A DNA stretch of 64,000 nucleotides, taken from NCBI RefSeq assembly GCF_038502225.1, contig NW_027195519.1, positions 108,896 to 172,895 of the forward strand. The letters run 5' to 3'. The position numbers and the translations under genes were made by a program. Positions within the stretch are counted from its first letter, which is position 1. The number at the start of each line of letters is the position of its first letter. Positions 1 to 10,200 of the stretch are shown in pieces. The notes beneath the pieces are model-generated. The model ran no database searches and had not been told where the DNA came from. It was given only the letters and a program-made list of their open reading frames with translations. The DNA is from Cherax quadricarinatus. Its lineage: Eukaryota; Arthropoda; Malacostraca; Decapoda; Parastacidae.

Positions 1-985
1 CGGAAGCCTAGTGTTATGGGGGCTGAACCTCCAGCCAGCTGTGTGTACCCTCATTTGGGCGTGTAGAATTAAGGTTTTTCTGTTATGTTATGTTATGGTG
101 ATTAAATAGATATATTTTCCTAATGGGGATTTTTGCCTAACCCTCTCTTAACCAACCCCTTGAAGTAACACATACTGGTTTAACGCTTTCGGTGATGACT
201 GGGATAGCCCTGGGGGGACGGTTTGGGCTTGAGATGTGTAACTTTTACCTTTGCCCTTAGACCAGGCTCAAGCCCCCAGCTATCCCACATTTTTGCGTAA
301 CAATGGGCTATATATGCAACTTTGTAATGAACCCAAGTAATCATTCTTGGTAAATGTGACAAGGTAAGTTGATCAATGATACTTTGGTGTAAATATGTGA
401 ATATATATGAAGCAAAGATCTCTTGAAAACCATCCCAGTAAAATACAGATATATCTCTCGGTGAAAATATACTGAATTTCCTTCAGTCCTAACTTGAAAA
501 TATTCTCTGTTGTTAGCATACAAGTAAATCGCGGCCTTAATAATACAAGTGCATTCCATATGCTTGACGAAGCTGAAGTGATGTGTACCATGTGTGGTGG
601 GTGCCTTGACTGATGCACACACACCTGACACACACACTGGCTGCACTAGCACCTTCGGGGCGGGTGGCTTGACTGATGCACACACACACCTGACACACGG
701 GCTGAACTAGCAGCCTCGGGGAGAACCACAGTGCAACCCAGGTCTTGCCACCAAAATTATTCTGAAAAGAAAGACAGTCATCCAGCTACCTAGAGTCACT
801 CAGACGAACTAGTTAACTTTATGGTGACACACCTTCATCCAGGTGAGAGAGGTGATTACCTGTTGCAGTTGCAGAAGCTGAGCCAGGTTCCTTGTGGCCA
901 GTACTGTTTTAGTTTATTTCAAAATTGTCTATTATTTTACCTGTTGAAGATGTTAAGAATTCCACTTAATAGAATATTTCGAAGT
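1..985. other. Non-genic stretch with one short duplication
   Basis: No reading frame here resembles a known protein. The only clear structure is a two-copy direct repeat of about 62 bp (599-660 and 663-721), rich in CACACA and ending in a TTCGGGG or CTCGGGG block. The short frames are of the size expected by chance. Confidence 0.5.
599..721. repeat. Two-copy direct repeat, ~62-bp unit
   Basis: Two adjacent units share TGACTGATGCACACACAC, an ACCTGACACAC block and a final CTAGCA..CTTCGGGG-like block. They differ by a few substitutions and CA-length changes. This looks like a simple tandem duplication. Confidence 0.7.
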
Positions 986-1759
986 AAAATTAGACACATG
1001 TGCAACATTGTAGACGTTTCGCCATCCAGTGGCTTATCAATACAAATTCAAGGACATAACTGGAAGACAGCCTTAGAGTTGGGGTGAAGAGCACCATAGT
1101 CGTGAAGATTCTGGGGCACAGGCAAGAAGGCTGGGTCTTACATACTAACGTCAGGTGGAAAGGGGACGGGTAGTGGAAGTATGTCATACCCGAGGCACGG
1201 GTTAGTTGTGGTAGTAGTAGTAGTAGCAGCCGTGAAGAAGGTTATGTATATGTCCTCTGACGCTTATATACTGGACTGGCGACAGGTGGAAAGGGAAGGG
1301 TAGCAAACGAAGACATAGTCACTGGTAGGCGGGATTTCCCAGTGGAAGTAGGTCTTACCCGAGGCACGGGTTAGATGTGGTAGTAGTAACAGTAGTAGTA
1401 GCCGTGAAGAAGGTAATGTAGATGTCCTTCATTGATGCACAACTTGTCAGACCTTGCAGCATCATGGAATCTTGGTTCAGAGGACATATACATAACCTTC
1501 TTCACGGCTGCTAGTACTACTACTACCACAACTAACCCGTGCCTCGGGTATGAATACTTCCACTACCCGTCCCCTTTCCACCTGACGTTAGTATGTAAGA
1601 CCCAGCCTTCTTGCCTGTGCCCCAGAATCTTCACGACTATGGTGCTCTTCACACCAACTCTAAGGCTGTCTTCCAGTTATGTCCTTGAATTTGTATTGAT
1701 AAAGCCACTGGATGGCGAAACATCTACAATAAAGACGTTGTGCATGTCTAATTTTTCGT
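986..1759. repeat. Long imperfect inverted repeat (foldback), arms ~275-283 bp
   Basis: The left arm (986-1260) runs inward from ATTAGACACATGTGCAAC through GACGTTTCGCCATCCAGTGG to a CCTCTGA end. The right arm (1477-1759) is its reverse complement with scattered mismatches. The spacer (1261-1476) holds a third, partial copy of the left arm in direct orientation, sharing the CCCGAGGCACGGGTTAG block and a GTAGTAGTAG run. There is no transposase and no coding frame, so this is a non-autonomous foldback or MITE-like unit, or a TE copy that inverted on itself. The arm tip CGTTTCGCC...CAGTGGCTT recurs in the foldback at 18053-18377. Confidence 0.8.
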
Positions 1760-1786
1760 CTTGTCGGTATACAATACCGACAAGAC
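1758..1786. other. Short perfect hairpin
   Basis: A 13-bp perfect inverted repeat (GTCTTGTCGGTAT and its complement) is separated by a 3-base loop. It lies at the outer edge of the long inverted repeat. It could be an element terminus. It is not followed by a T-run that would suggest Pol III termination. Confidence 0.6.
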
Positions 1787-2369
1787 AAAAGGTCTTTTAT
1801 GCTATCAACATGTTTCCTAGTAGTGACGAATGGTGTGAAAAACTGACAAGTTGAAGATTGAGACACTTATATAACATAAGTCCATCAAGATTGATGGACT
1901 GAACACATCGACTCCAGGCTGAGGGGCTGATTACCTTAAACTCCTCCTCTCCTTACACCTTTCTACTTTGTACTGATGATAAATTAGACACATGCAGTGC
2001 ATGATGGGAACAGCCAATTTCTGATTTTTGTGTCTGCGTTAAAACATCAATTTTGGGGCATTTTTCTAAGGTGGTTTTATGGCTTTACTGGCTATTTCAT
2101 GGTACCAGTTGATAAACTGGTGAAATGGTGAAATAATGCAAATTTTCGTGTAAGGTTCAGATCAAAAGAGGCTTAAAATAGGCATCAAAATGGAAGAAAT
2201 TTTCAATTTTGATCTACTTTTGATGGAATTTCATTAGGTCTGATTCAGTTCTGAGGATGACCTGAACCATGGTTATGATTTATTAGACAAGAAAGAAGAA
2301 AAACTCTGATTCTTTGTAATGAAAAAAGGACTGAGGACATGATTAATGAACAAGGGATAGGTTCCTTTA
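1787..2369. other. Non-genic, AT-rich
   Basis: No protein, RNA gene or repeat family recognised. Confidence 0.5.
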
Positions 2370-2545
2370 GGAGCTGGACCCCTCAAGGAAGGTTCCTTGA
2401 TGTTGGTGAGGGACTCTTGATTTAGGGAATTGGATCTGTGCTCCAGTTCCCCGAATTAAGCCTGAATGCCTTCCACATCCCCCCCAGGCGCTGTATAATC
2501 CTCCGGGTTTAGCGCTTCCCCCTTGATTATAATAATAATTTAGGA
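2370..2545 (+). repeat. Dispersed repeat with TTGATTATAATAATA tail
   Basis: The block holds GGGACTCTTGAT, GGAATTGGATCTGTGCTCC and a GGTTTAGCGCTTCCCCC stretch, and ends in TTGATTATAATAATAA. Related blocks occur at 6600-6760 and 18500-18660 (minus orientation) and about 40700-41075 (plus), and a tail-only fragment at 21610-21652. The shared tail suggests a retroposed family. I recall the motif as common in decapod sequence, which I cannot verify here. Confidence 0.55.
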
Positions 2546-2851
2546 GCTGGAATGCCTAGAGTACATGTTTCTAAATTGGAATTTGTTGAAACTAGTGTAA
2601 AACTGACCAAACTGCTGACTTCTGAGACCTCTGTAAGGTATGCTAGCGAAAAAGCCAGAAATAAGATCAACTTTGGAAAAACCAGTCTGGGGTGTCGACA
2701 GTGACAGTATTAAAGTAGTTTTTTCTTTGTCATTCCTTTGTTTTCTATTACACCTATCAAAGTTCCTTTTTTTTTTTTTTGTTTTATTAACTTTTATTCC
2801 ATGTGATATATATGTGCAGAGTGCCCAGTAGTATGTATAACTTACCTGTCG
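2546..2851. other. Non-genic, contains a T-run
   Basis: A short frame at 2640-2831 is largely encoded by T-rich DNA and is not considered a gene. Nothing else recognised. Confidence 0.4.
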
Positions 2852-3605
2852 CCACTACACAACACTATCACCATTATAAATTGTCTTCACTATACAACAC
2901 TATCACCATTATAAATTGTCTTCACTACACAACACTCTTACCATCACAAACTGTCTTCACTACACAACACTCTTACCATCACAAACTGTCTTCACTACAC
3001 AACACTCTTACCATCACAAACTGTCTTCACTACACAACACTCTTACCATCACAAACTGTCTTCACTACACAACACTCTTACCATCACAAACTGTCTTCAC
3101 TACACAACACTCTTACCATCACAAACTGTCTTCACTACACAACACTCTTACCATCACAAACTGTCTTCACTACACAACACTCTTACCATCACAAACTGTC
3201 TTCACTACACAACACTCTTACCATCACAAACTGTCTTCACTACACAACACTCTTACCATCACAAACTGTCTTCACTACACAACACTCTTACCATCACAAA
3301 CTGTCTTCACTACACAACACTCTTACCATCACAAACTGTCTTCACTACACAACACTCTTACCATCACAAACTGTCTTCACTACACAACACTCTTACCATC
3401 AAACTGTCTTCACTACACAACACTCTTACCATCACAAACTGTCTTAACTACACAACACTCTTACCATCACAAAATATCTTCACTACACAACACTCACTAT
3501 CATAAACAATCTTCACTACACAACACTCACTATCACAAACTATCTTCACTACACAACAATCACTATCACAAACTATGTTCAATACACAACACTCTTTACG
3601 GTACC
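2852..3605. repeat. 35-bp minisatellite, ~21 units
   Basis: The unit contains TCTTCACTACACAACACTC followed by TTACCATCACAAACTG and repeats every 35 bp. About 15 central units (roughly 2925-3460) are essentially identical, apart from one 3-base deletion near 3400. The outer units are diverged (CTATCACCATTATAAATTG on the left, CTCACTATCACAAAC on the right). Because 35 is not a multiple of 3, long repetitive frames appear in several frames; they are artefacts. There are no unique spacers between units. Confidence 0.95.
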
Positions 3606-3626
3606 CTACAATGTCACCATCACACT

Positions 3627-3895
3627 CTGTCTTCACTATATAAATATTTTAGGTTATCGTCGTTAGTTTATTTCGTTCTTTAACTAACACACTTTTGACT
3701 GTCTTCACTATTTCATGGTACGTCTATAGTTTATCTCAGACTTTTATTAATTCATTTTTGACTGTCTTCATTATATAAATATTTTAGGTTAAGTGGTTAA
3801 TTTATCTCATTTTTTAACTAACTCACTTTTGGCTGTCTTCACTATTTTAGGGAACTTCTATAGTTTATCTCAGGCTTGTAGTAACTAAGTTTTGA
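3627..3895. repeat. Two-copy tandem repeat, ~135-bp unit
   Basis: Two consecutive units each begin TGTCTTCA(C/T)TATATAAATATTTTAGG and later contain TATAGTTTATCTCAG. They start at about 3627 and 3763. The TGTCTTCACTA start resembles the 35-bp array unit just upstream, so the two repeats may share an origin. Confidence 0.7.
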
Positions 3896-3935
3896 CAGCT
3901 ATATTTTCACCATATCTACCAAGCGTAACTTGAGG

Positions 3936-4544
3936 ATGGATTTACAGACTCTTCGCTGTCTTAAGGGGATGGATGTTTACAAAATCTTTGCTGGGACACC
4001 TCGACAGTTCGGTAAGGTGTGTAAGGTCTTAGTCGGTGATGATGGACTCATGGCAGCAGCGCCTTTGCGTCGTGGTGAAGGGTTTTTGTATACCCTGAGG
4101 CTCAAAAATTGCTTTCATTCCGTGTCCATTTATCGCTGTTTCGACGGACGGTATCTCTATTTTGACCCAACAACAGCTCCAGCACATGACTCATTTCATA
4201 CCTACAGAAAAAAGCACAACATCCGCTGCAAACAAGTCACTGAAGTTAAAGCTCGTTTCTAGCTTCCAGGTCACAAGACGTGCGCCTACCACGCCATCAC
4301 ATTCCTCAATCACGTCACAATGTCACCTATAAGGGACTCGTATCTTCTTACAAGGGACTATAAAATCATGATGGGTCGTAACTATACCGACCAACAAGCT
4401 GTCAAACGAGTGCTCAGTCTTTTAACTGAATTCACGAACGACATTGATTTGTCACTGGGTTCTGTGCAAAACTCCAGTCCGTGCTACACTCCCGTCCAGC
4501 AGCCACAGAACCCAACTCGTCAGCACCGCGCCGTGACACACTGA
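3936..4544 (+). pseudogene. Broken adenain/Ulp1-like cysteine protease (viral or Polinton-type origin)
   Basis: One reading frame runs from the ATG at 3936 to TGA at 4544, broken only by a TAG at 4260-4262; no frameshift is seen. The product would be about 200 residues, the size of adenovirus-type proteases. Visible motifs are a His in FHSVSIY (residue 61), an Asp in YLYFDP (residue 77) and a Cys in KTCAYHA (residue 116). His-Asp-Cys order with a 16-residue His-Asp gap fits the adenain/Ulp1 fold (peptidase families C5/C48). The in-frame TAG is seven residues before the Cys, where this fold has its oxyanion-hole Gln, and a Pro follows two residues later as in adenovirus protease. The family assignment is inference from motif spacing. 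No capsid, packaging ATPase or polymerase gene lies nearby, so this is an isolated relic. A host Ulp-like gene is less likely given the short single frame. Confidence 0.55.
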
Positions 4545-5332
4545 GCAGACGGAAGTCACTCTTCAACGAAAGGATATGAAATATATAAAAAATCATAATG
4601 TGATGTTATATTTGTTTCCGTTTTAAGTTCCTCGGTTGCCGTGATTATTAGTGCTAAAAAAAAGTCAACGCTACAACTGCTACGATCAGCATCATTGTTG
4701 AAGGATAAGAAAAATTACATTTAGTTTAATATGTTTATTATGGGTTATAGTCTATCAAGTTTAAAGGCACTATTTTTTTTTACATTAGATGACATTTTAG
4801 GTACTATTTATTTGCATTATATAACAAAGTTCAAGAACTCGAGTTCAGTTCAGTTCAAGAACTCGAAAAATTAATTTAGTCAGTTGCAATCAACACTACA
4901 ACTGCTACGATCATCATTATTCTTGAAGTGTAAGTAAAATTGTTTTTAGGTGTAATGTACCAACCCCCAAGCTAAGAACATAATAGAGTTAGTGTGATAT
5001 GTTACTACAGATTACTACAAAAGGTGTTAGTTTCGCGACAAGTAATTTTGATGTCTAAGGAACAGATAATTAAAATTTGAGAGACTGAAAATATAGGGAA
5101 GGCAAAAACAGGAGATTTCACACAAGTAGAGAGTTAGTGAGAGAAGAAAGTCCGTTTTTGGACGTAAAAAGGCAGAGTTGATAAAATCAAAAGGGTAGCC
5201 AAGACGAGTGAACGAAGTGCGAAGAGTGGAAATTTCTGAGTCAAGGAACAGAGGGTCACAAATGCGGAAGACACGGAAAACAGAGAAATAATATTTTTCA
5301 TGACAGAGGGTGCAGGGTAAGAGAAAGTAACG
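4545..5332. other. Non-genic, AT-rich, with small internal duplications
   Basis: A block containing CTACAACTGCTACGATCA occurs twice (about 4668 and 4897), and GTTCAAGAACTCGA occurs twice near 4828-4865. The purine-rich part from 5050 to 5330 may be an unrecognisable continuation of the LINE relic that follows. Confidence 0.45.
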
Positions 5333-5512
5333 AAAGACTTGGGAGTCATGGTAAAAAGAAATCTTAGGCTAAGACAACAGCTGTATATATTACTAGTTTA
5401 GGCCTCAGATTATGCAGCTCAGTTTTGGTCGCCATATTACAGAATGGATTTATTTTCATTAAGGAACAATGAGGGAAGAATGGCAAAATTAATCCATTCC
5501 ACCATGCTCTTG
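5333..5512 (+). pseudogene. LINE reverse transcriptase relic (CR1/Jockey-like C-terminal part)
   Basis: About 60 codons read KDLGVMV..., then a stop at TTTAGG, then ASDYAAQFWSPYYRMDL... in the same frame. KDLGV followed by a Y(A/G)xQxWSP(Y/H) block is the thumb-region signature of CR1- and Jockey-type LINE reverse transcriptases, and it is also visible in the CR1-like copies at 34.3-39.7 kb. The catalytic core is absent. This fragment is too diverged to be a copy of those elements. Confidence 0.6.
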
Positions 5513-5650
5513 CCACAGGGCTACCACTGTCATAAGGTTGCAAATGGTACTCCAAATGACCTGAAGACTCACCGTGCCCTATTCATAGGGCTGTACCTGT
5601 CATAGGGCTATAAATGGTACTTCACCTGAACTGAAGATTGACTGTGCCCT
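5513..5650. repeat. Two-copy tandem repeat, ~69-bp unit
   Basis: Units 5513-5580 and 5581-5650 share AGGGCT..ACC.TGTCATA, AAATGGTACT and a final GACTGTGCCCT or CACCGTGCCCT. This is a diverged tandem duplication with no coding meaning. Confidence 0.7.
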
Positions 5651-5989
5651 TATCACAGGTCATTAAGATGATTTATCCCAGGATAACTAAATAAAATCAA
5701 ACACTCACTTATTTCTGATAGGAAGAAACATTCTCCAATTGTTTCACAGAAATCAATTTAATTAATAGCTTACACAACCTGACATCAAGAGATTGTTTCC
5801 TTTGAAGAAAACACATCAGCATTAAAAGTTTAAAGGCGACCAAAAGATGCATTTTCTAGTTATTGCAGAAGAATCCAATAAAATTTGGGCCTAGACAGCC
5901 TAAACCCAAAGTCGGGGAATCGGGGTAAATTACCCAAAATGGGGTAAAAATGAAAATCTTGGGCCGAATGAAATTAGTTAGTTAGTTAA

Positions 5990-6260
5990 AGATTAGCCGG
6001 TATTCTCCCGGCCCGGGCCTTTTCCAAGTGGTGGCCCGGCCTTGGCTCCCTCTTTAGGGAGTGTCTGAGACCTAAGTCTCCCATGGGAGGAGGCACAAGT
6101 ACCTCCTCATCTTTGGGACCAACTGTCCCCAGGCCTAGCTAGGCCTCTCTGGTCTGTCATCCCCGCCTCATGGGGGCAAATGGGAATGACAGTCTTGTGA
6201 GCTAAAGGCTCGGGCTCAGGCACCTACCCTACCCTAGAAGGGTTAGGCATGGTGTCGATC
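5990..6260. repeat. GC-rich block, probable dispersed TE fragment
   Basis: A GC-rich island in AT-rich surroundings contains TTCCAAGTGGTGGCCCGGCC, CTCCCATGGGAGGAGGCAC and TCATGGGGGCAAATGGGAAT. Its composition and sharp edges suggest a TE fragment, perhaps an untranslated region of a LINE. I recall similar text from decapod repeats but cannot confirm it. It has no coding potential. Confidence 0.4.
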
Positions 6261-6599
6261 GCCGAATGAAAGGCTCAATGAACATACAAATAAAAGTGCC
6301 CCCAAAATTATTAAAAAGCGAGGCAAATTATGGAAGTTATATTTTTTCCATAAATAATTTTTAGTTCCTTAAAAAAATTATAAACCTAATTTGTAGGGGC
6401 CATTTCTTAAGTTGGCAATAATGTAAAATGGGTAACGATTCAAGTCTAGTGGGGAATTTTGATGTACACAAATTTGTTTTGGGGTAATTCCTAAAAAAGT
6501 TCACCGACCTCAGGGGCCCTAAACCCATGAAACATTCCAGTAATGTCACACGATATACCAGCCATTGATGACTGATGTCGTTCACAATTGTTATATATT
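6261..6599. other. Non-genic
   Basis: No protein, RNA gene or repeat recognised. Confidence 0.4.
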
Positions 6600-6760
6600 A
6601 ATCAGAGGAAAACACTTGACCCGTGGTAGTCATATAGCACCTGAGGACTGACAAACATTTTCATTCGATCCAAGCAAGAAGATAAAACCAGTTCCTTGGA
6701 TCAAGAGCTCCTCAATAGCATCAAGGTAAAAGAATGCAATAATATAAAATAAAGCTATTC
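6600..6760 (-). repeat. Dispersed repeat, second copy
   Basis: This block holds GTCATATAGCACCTGAGGACTG, TTGGATCAAGAGCTCC and AAAAGAATGCAATAAT. It is closely related to 18500-18660, and in reverse orientation to 40920-41075. The TTCCTTGGATCAAGAGC core is the complement of GCTCTTGATCCAAGAA at 40930. Confidence 0.6.
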
Positions 6761-6852
6761 CATTTCGAGATTAAAAGTGACAAAATGGCACTTGAACACT
6801 CCATTAAACATACCAACACCTAACTAAACACCCCATTAAAACTACCAACCTT

Positions 6853-7100
6853 CTAGCGGTGGGCTTCCGACCTCCCTCTCCTTTGTCTGTCGAGGTGACT
6901 CAGGGCAGGGTAGGGTAGGGCAGGGTAGGATAGGCACGGGTTCTATATAGCATCTGCAATACCGGCCACACCGAGGATCCTTTAGGACGCGGAGAAGGAA
7001 ATGCGATCATTTTCAATTCTCCTGGAAGCTGTCCCTCCACACAACTTCTCATAAAAAAAGAAACCTAATTATGGAGACACATGTCTGTGAAATCCCTCCT
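6853..7100 (+). pseudogene. LINE 5' UTR and ORF1 start (left part of decayed copy)
   Basis: This aligns with 60120-60450 of the intact LINE: CCCTCTC.TTTGTC, GAGGT.ACTC.GG, GGCACGGGTTC, GGACGCGGAG and the CCTGG.A.CT..CCTCC block. The putative ORF1 ATG at 7072 sits in AACCTAATTATGG, equivalent to AACCTAACCATGG at 60407-60419. The next codons keep the pattern GTC..TGAAA.C.CT of the intact copy before the repeat begins. Confidence 0.65.
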
Positions 7101-9780
7101 TCCAGAACCCATCCTTCTCCAGCGGCAACCTCCCAGATCTCTTCCTTTTAAATTGGCATCCTCCCAGACCCCTTTCTTCTCCAGCGACATCCTCCCAGAC
7201 CCCTTCCTTCTGCAGTGGCATCCTCCCAGATCCCTTCCTACTAAAGTGGCATCCTCCAAGACCCGTTTCTTCTCCAGCGGCATCCTCCTAGACTTCTTCT
7301 TTCTCCAGTGGCATACTCCCAGACCCTTTCCTTTTACAGTGACATCTTCCCAGACCCCTTCCTTCTCCAGCGGCATCCTCCCAGACCCCTTCCTATTACA
7401 GTGGCATCCTTCCAGACCCCTTCCTGCCCCAGCGGCATCCTCCCAGACCCCTTCCTTCTCCAGTGGCTTCCGTTCAGACCCCTTCCTCTTCCAGGGGCAT
7501 CCTCCCAGACCCCTTCCTCCTTAAGGGGCATCCTCCTAAGACATTTACCTCCTAAAGAGGCATCCTCCAAGACCCCTTCCTTCTCCAGGGGCATCTTCCC
7601 AGATCCCTTTCTCCTTCAGGGGTATCCTCCCAAGACCCATTCCTTTTACAGTGGCATACTCCCAGACCCCCTTCTTTTCCAGTGGCATCCTCCCAGACCC
7701 CCTCCTTCTAGAGTGGCATCCTTCAAGACCCCTTCCTTTTACAGAGGCATCCTCCCATACTCCTTCCTTCTCCAGTGGCATCCTACCAGACCCCATCCTT
7801 CTCCAGTGGCATCCTACCAGACCCCATCCTTCTCCAGTGGCATCCTCCCAGACCCCTTCCTTCTCCAGCGGCATCCTCCCAAAATCCCTTCCTTGTCAAT
7901 CGGCATCCTCCCAGACCCCTTCTTTCTCCAGCGGCATTCTTCTAGACCCCATCCTTCTCAAGTGGCGTTCTTCTAGACCCCATCCTTTAACAGTGGCATC
8001 CTCCCAGACCCCTTCCTTCTCCAGTGGCATTCTTCTAGACCCCTTCCTTTAACAGTGGCATCCTCCCAGACCGATTCCTTTTACAGTGGCATCCTCCCAG
8101 ACCCCTTCCTTCTGTAGTGGCATCCTCCAAGACCCCTTCCTTCTAAAGTGGCATCCTCCCAGACCCCTTCCTTATCCAGTGGCATCCTCCCAGATCCATT
8201 CTTTCTCCAGCGGCATCCTCCCAGACCAATTCCTTTTACGGTTGCATCCTCCCAGACCCCTTCCTTCTGCAGTGGCATCCTCCCAAACCCCTTCCTTCTC
8301 CAGTGGCATCCTTCCAAACCCCTTCCTTCAACAGTGGTATCATCCCAGACCCCTTCTTTCTCCAGTGGCATCCTCACAGACAATTTACTTTTAGAGTGGC
8401 ATCCTCACAGACCCCTTCCTTCTCCAGTGGCATCCTCCAAGACCCCTTCCTTCTCCAGTGGCATCCTCCCAGACACTTTTTTTAGCAGTGGCATCCTCCC
8501 AGACCCCTTCCTTCTCCAGTCCCATCATCCCAGACCCATTCCTTCTCCAGTGGTATCCTCCAGGACCCCTTCCTTCTCCAGTGGCATCCTCACAGACAAA
8601 TTCCTTTTACAGTGGCATACTCCCAAGACCTCTTTCTTCTCCAGCGGCATCATCCCAAGACCCCTTCCTTCTCCAGTGGCATCCTCCCAGACCCCTTCCT
8701 TCTCAAGTGGCATACTACCAGACCCCTTCCTTCTCCAGTGGTATCCTCCCAGACCCCTTCCTTCTCCAGTGGCTTCCTCCCAGACCCCTTCCTTCTTCTG
8801 TGGTATCTTTCCAGACCCTTCCTTCTCCAGTGGTATCCTCCCAGACCTCTTCCTTCTCCAGGGGCATCCTCCCAGACCCTTTTTCTAGCGGCATCCTCCC
8901 AAGACCCCTTCCTTCTCCAGCGCCATCCTCCCAAGACCCCTTCCTTATCCAGCGGTATCCTCCAAAGACCCATTCCTTATCCAGCGGTATCCTCTAAAGA
9001 CCCATTCCTTCTCCAGTGGTATCCTCCAAAGACCCATTCCTTCTCCAGTGGTATCCTCCCAGTCCGTTTCCTTCTCCAGTGGCATCCTCCCAGACCCCTT
9101 CTTTTTGCATCCTCCCAGACCCCTTCCTTCTCAAGCGGCATCCTTCCAAGACCCCTTCTTTCTCCAGCGGCATCCTCCCAGACACCTTCTTTCTCCAGCG
9201 GCATCCTCCCAGAGCCCTTCCTTCTCCAGCGGCATACTCCCAAGACCCCTTCAACAGTGGCATCCTCCAAGACCCCTTCCTTCTACAGTGGCATCCTCCC
9301 AGATCCCTTCCTTCTCCAGTGGCATCCTCCCAGACCCCTTCCTTCTACAGCGGCATCCTCTCAAGACCCCTTCCTTCTCCAGTGGCATCCTCCCAGATTC
9401 CTTCCTTCTCCAGTGGCATCCTCCCAGTCCCCTTCCTTATCCAGCAGCATCCTCCCAAGACCCCTTCCTTCTCCAATGGCATCCTTCCAAACCCCTTCCT
9501 TCTCCAGTGGCATCTTCCCAGACCCCTTCCTTCTACAGCGGCATCCTCGCAAGACCCCTTCCTTCTCCAGTGGCATCCTCCCAGATCCCTTCCTTCTCCA
9601 GTGGCATCCTCCCAGACCACTTTCTTCTTCAGGGGCATCCTCCCAGAACCCTTCCTTCTCCAGTGGCATCCTCGCAAGACCCCTTCCTTCTCCAGTAGCA
9701 TCCTCCCAGTCCCCTTCCTTCTCCAGTGGCATCCTCCCAGAACCCTTCCTTCTCCAGTGGCATCCTCCCAGACCCCTTCC

Positions 9781-10200
9781 TTCTTCAGTGGTATCCTCCC
9801 AGACCCCTTCCTTCTCCAGCGGCATCTTCCCAAGACCACTTCCTTCTCCAGCGGCATCCTCCCAAGACCCTTTCCTTGTCCATCGGTATCCTCCCAAGAC
9901 CCCTTCCTTCTTCAGTGGTATCCTCCCAGACCCCTTCCTTCTCCAGCGGCATCTTCCCAAGACCACTTCCTTCTCCAGCGGCATCCTCCCAAGACCCTTT
10001 CCTTGTCCATCGGTATCCTCCCAAGACCCCTTCCTTCTTCAGTGGTATCCTCCCAGACCCCTTCCTTCTCCAGCGGCATCTTCCCAAGACCACTTCCTTC
10101 TCCAGCGGCATCCTCCCAAGACCCTTTCCTTGTCCATCGGTATCCTCCCAAGAACCCTTCCTTCTCCAGTGGCATCCTCCCAGACCCCTTCCTTCTTCAG
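9781..10200. repeat. Higher-order repeat, ~126-bp period (4 units)
   Basis: The phrase TTCTTCAGTGGTATCC recurs at about 9781, 9908 and 10034, each time followed by the same ordered variants, including TTCCTTGTCCATCGGTATCC. A further TTCTTCAGTGGTATCC stands at about 10193. This is recent local amplification within the older array. Confidence 0.8.

Noticed and set aside
821..1087. Small plus-strand frame of 88 codons
   Set aside because: It runs into the inverted repeat, has no recognisable domain, and its length is within chance expectation.
2803..3683. Frames of 214 and 255 codons rich in HNTLTITNCLHYTT
   Set aside because: Pure translation of the 35-bp tandem repeat in different phases.
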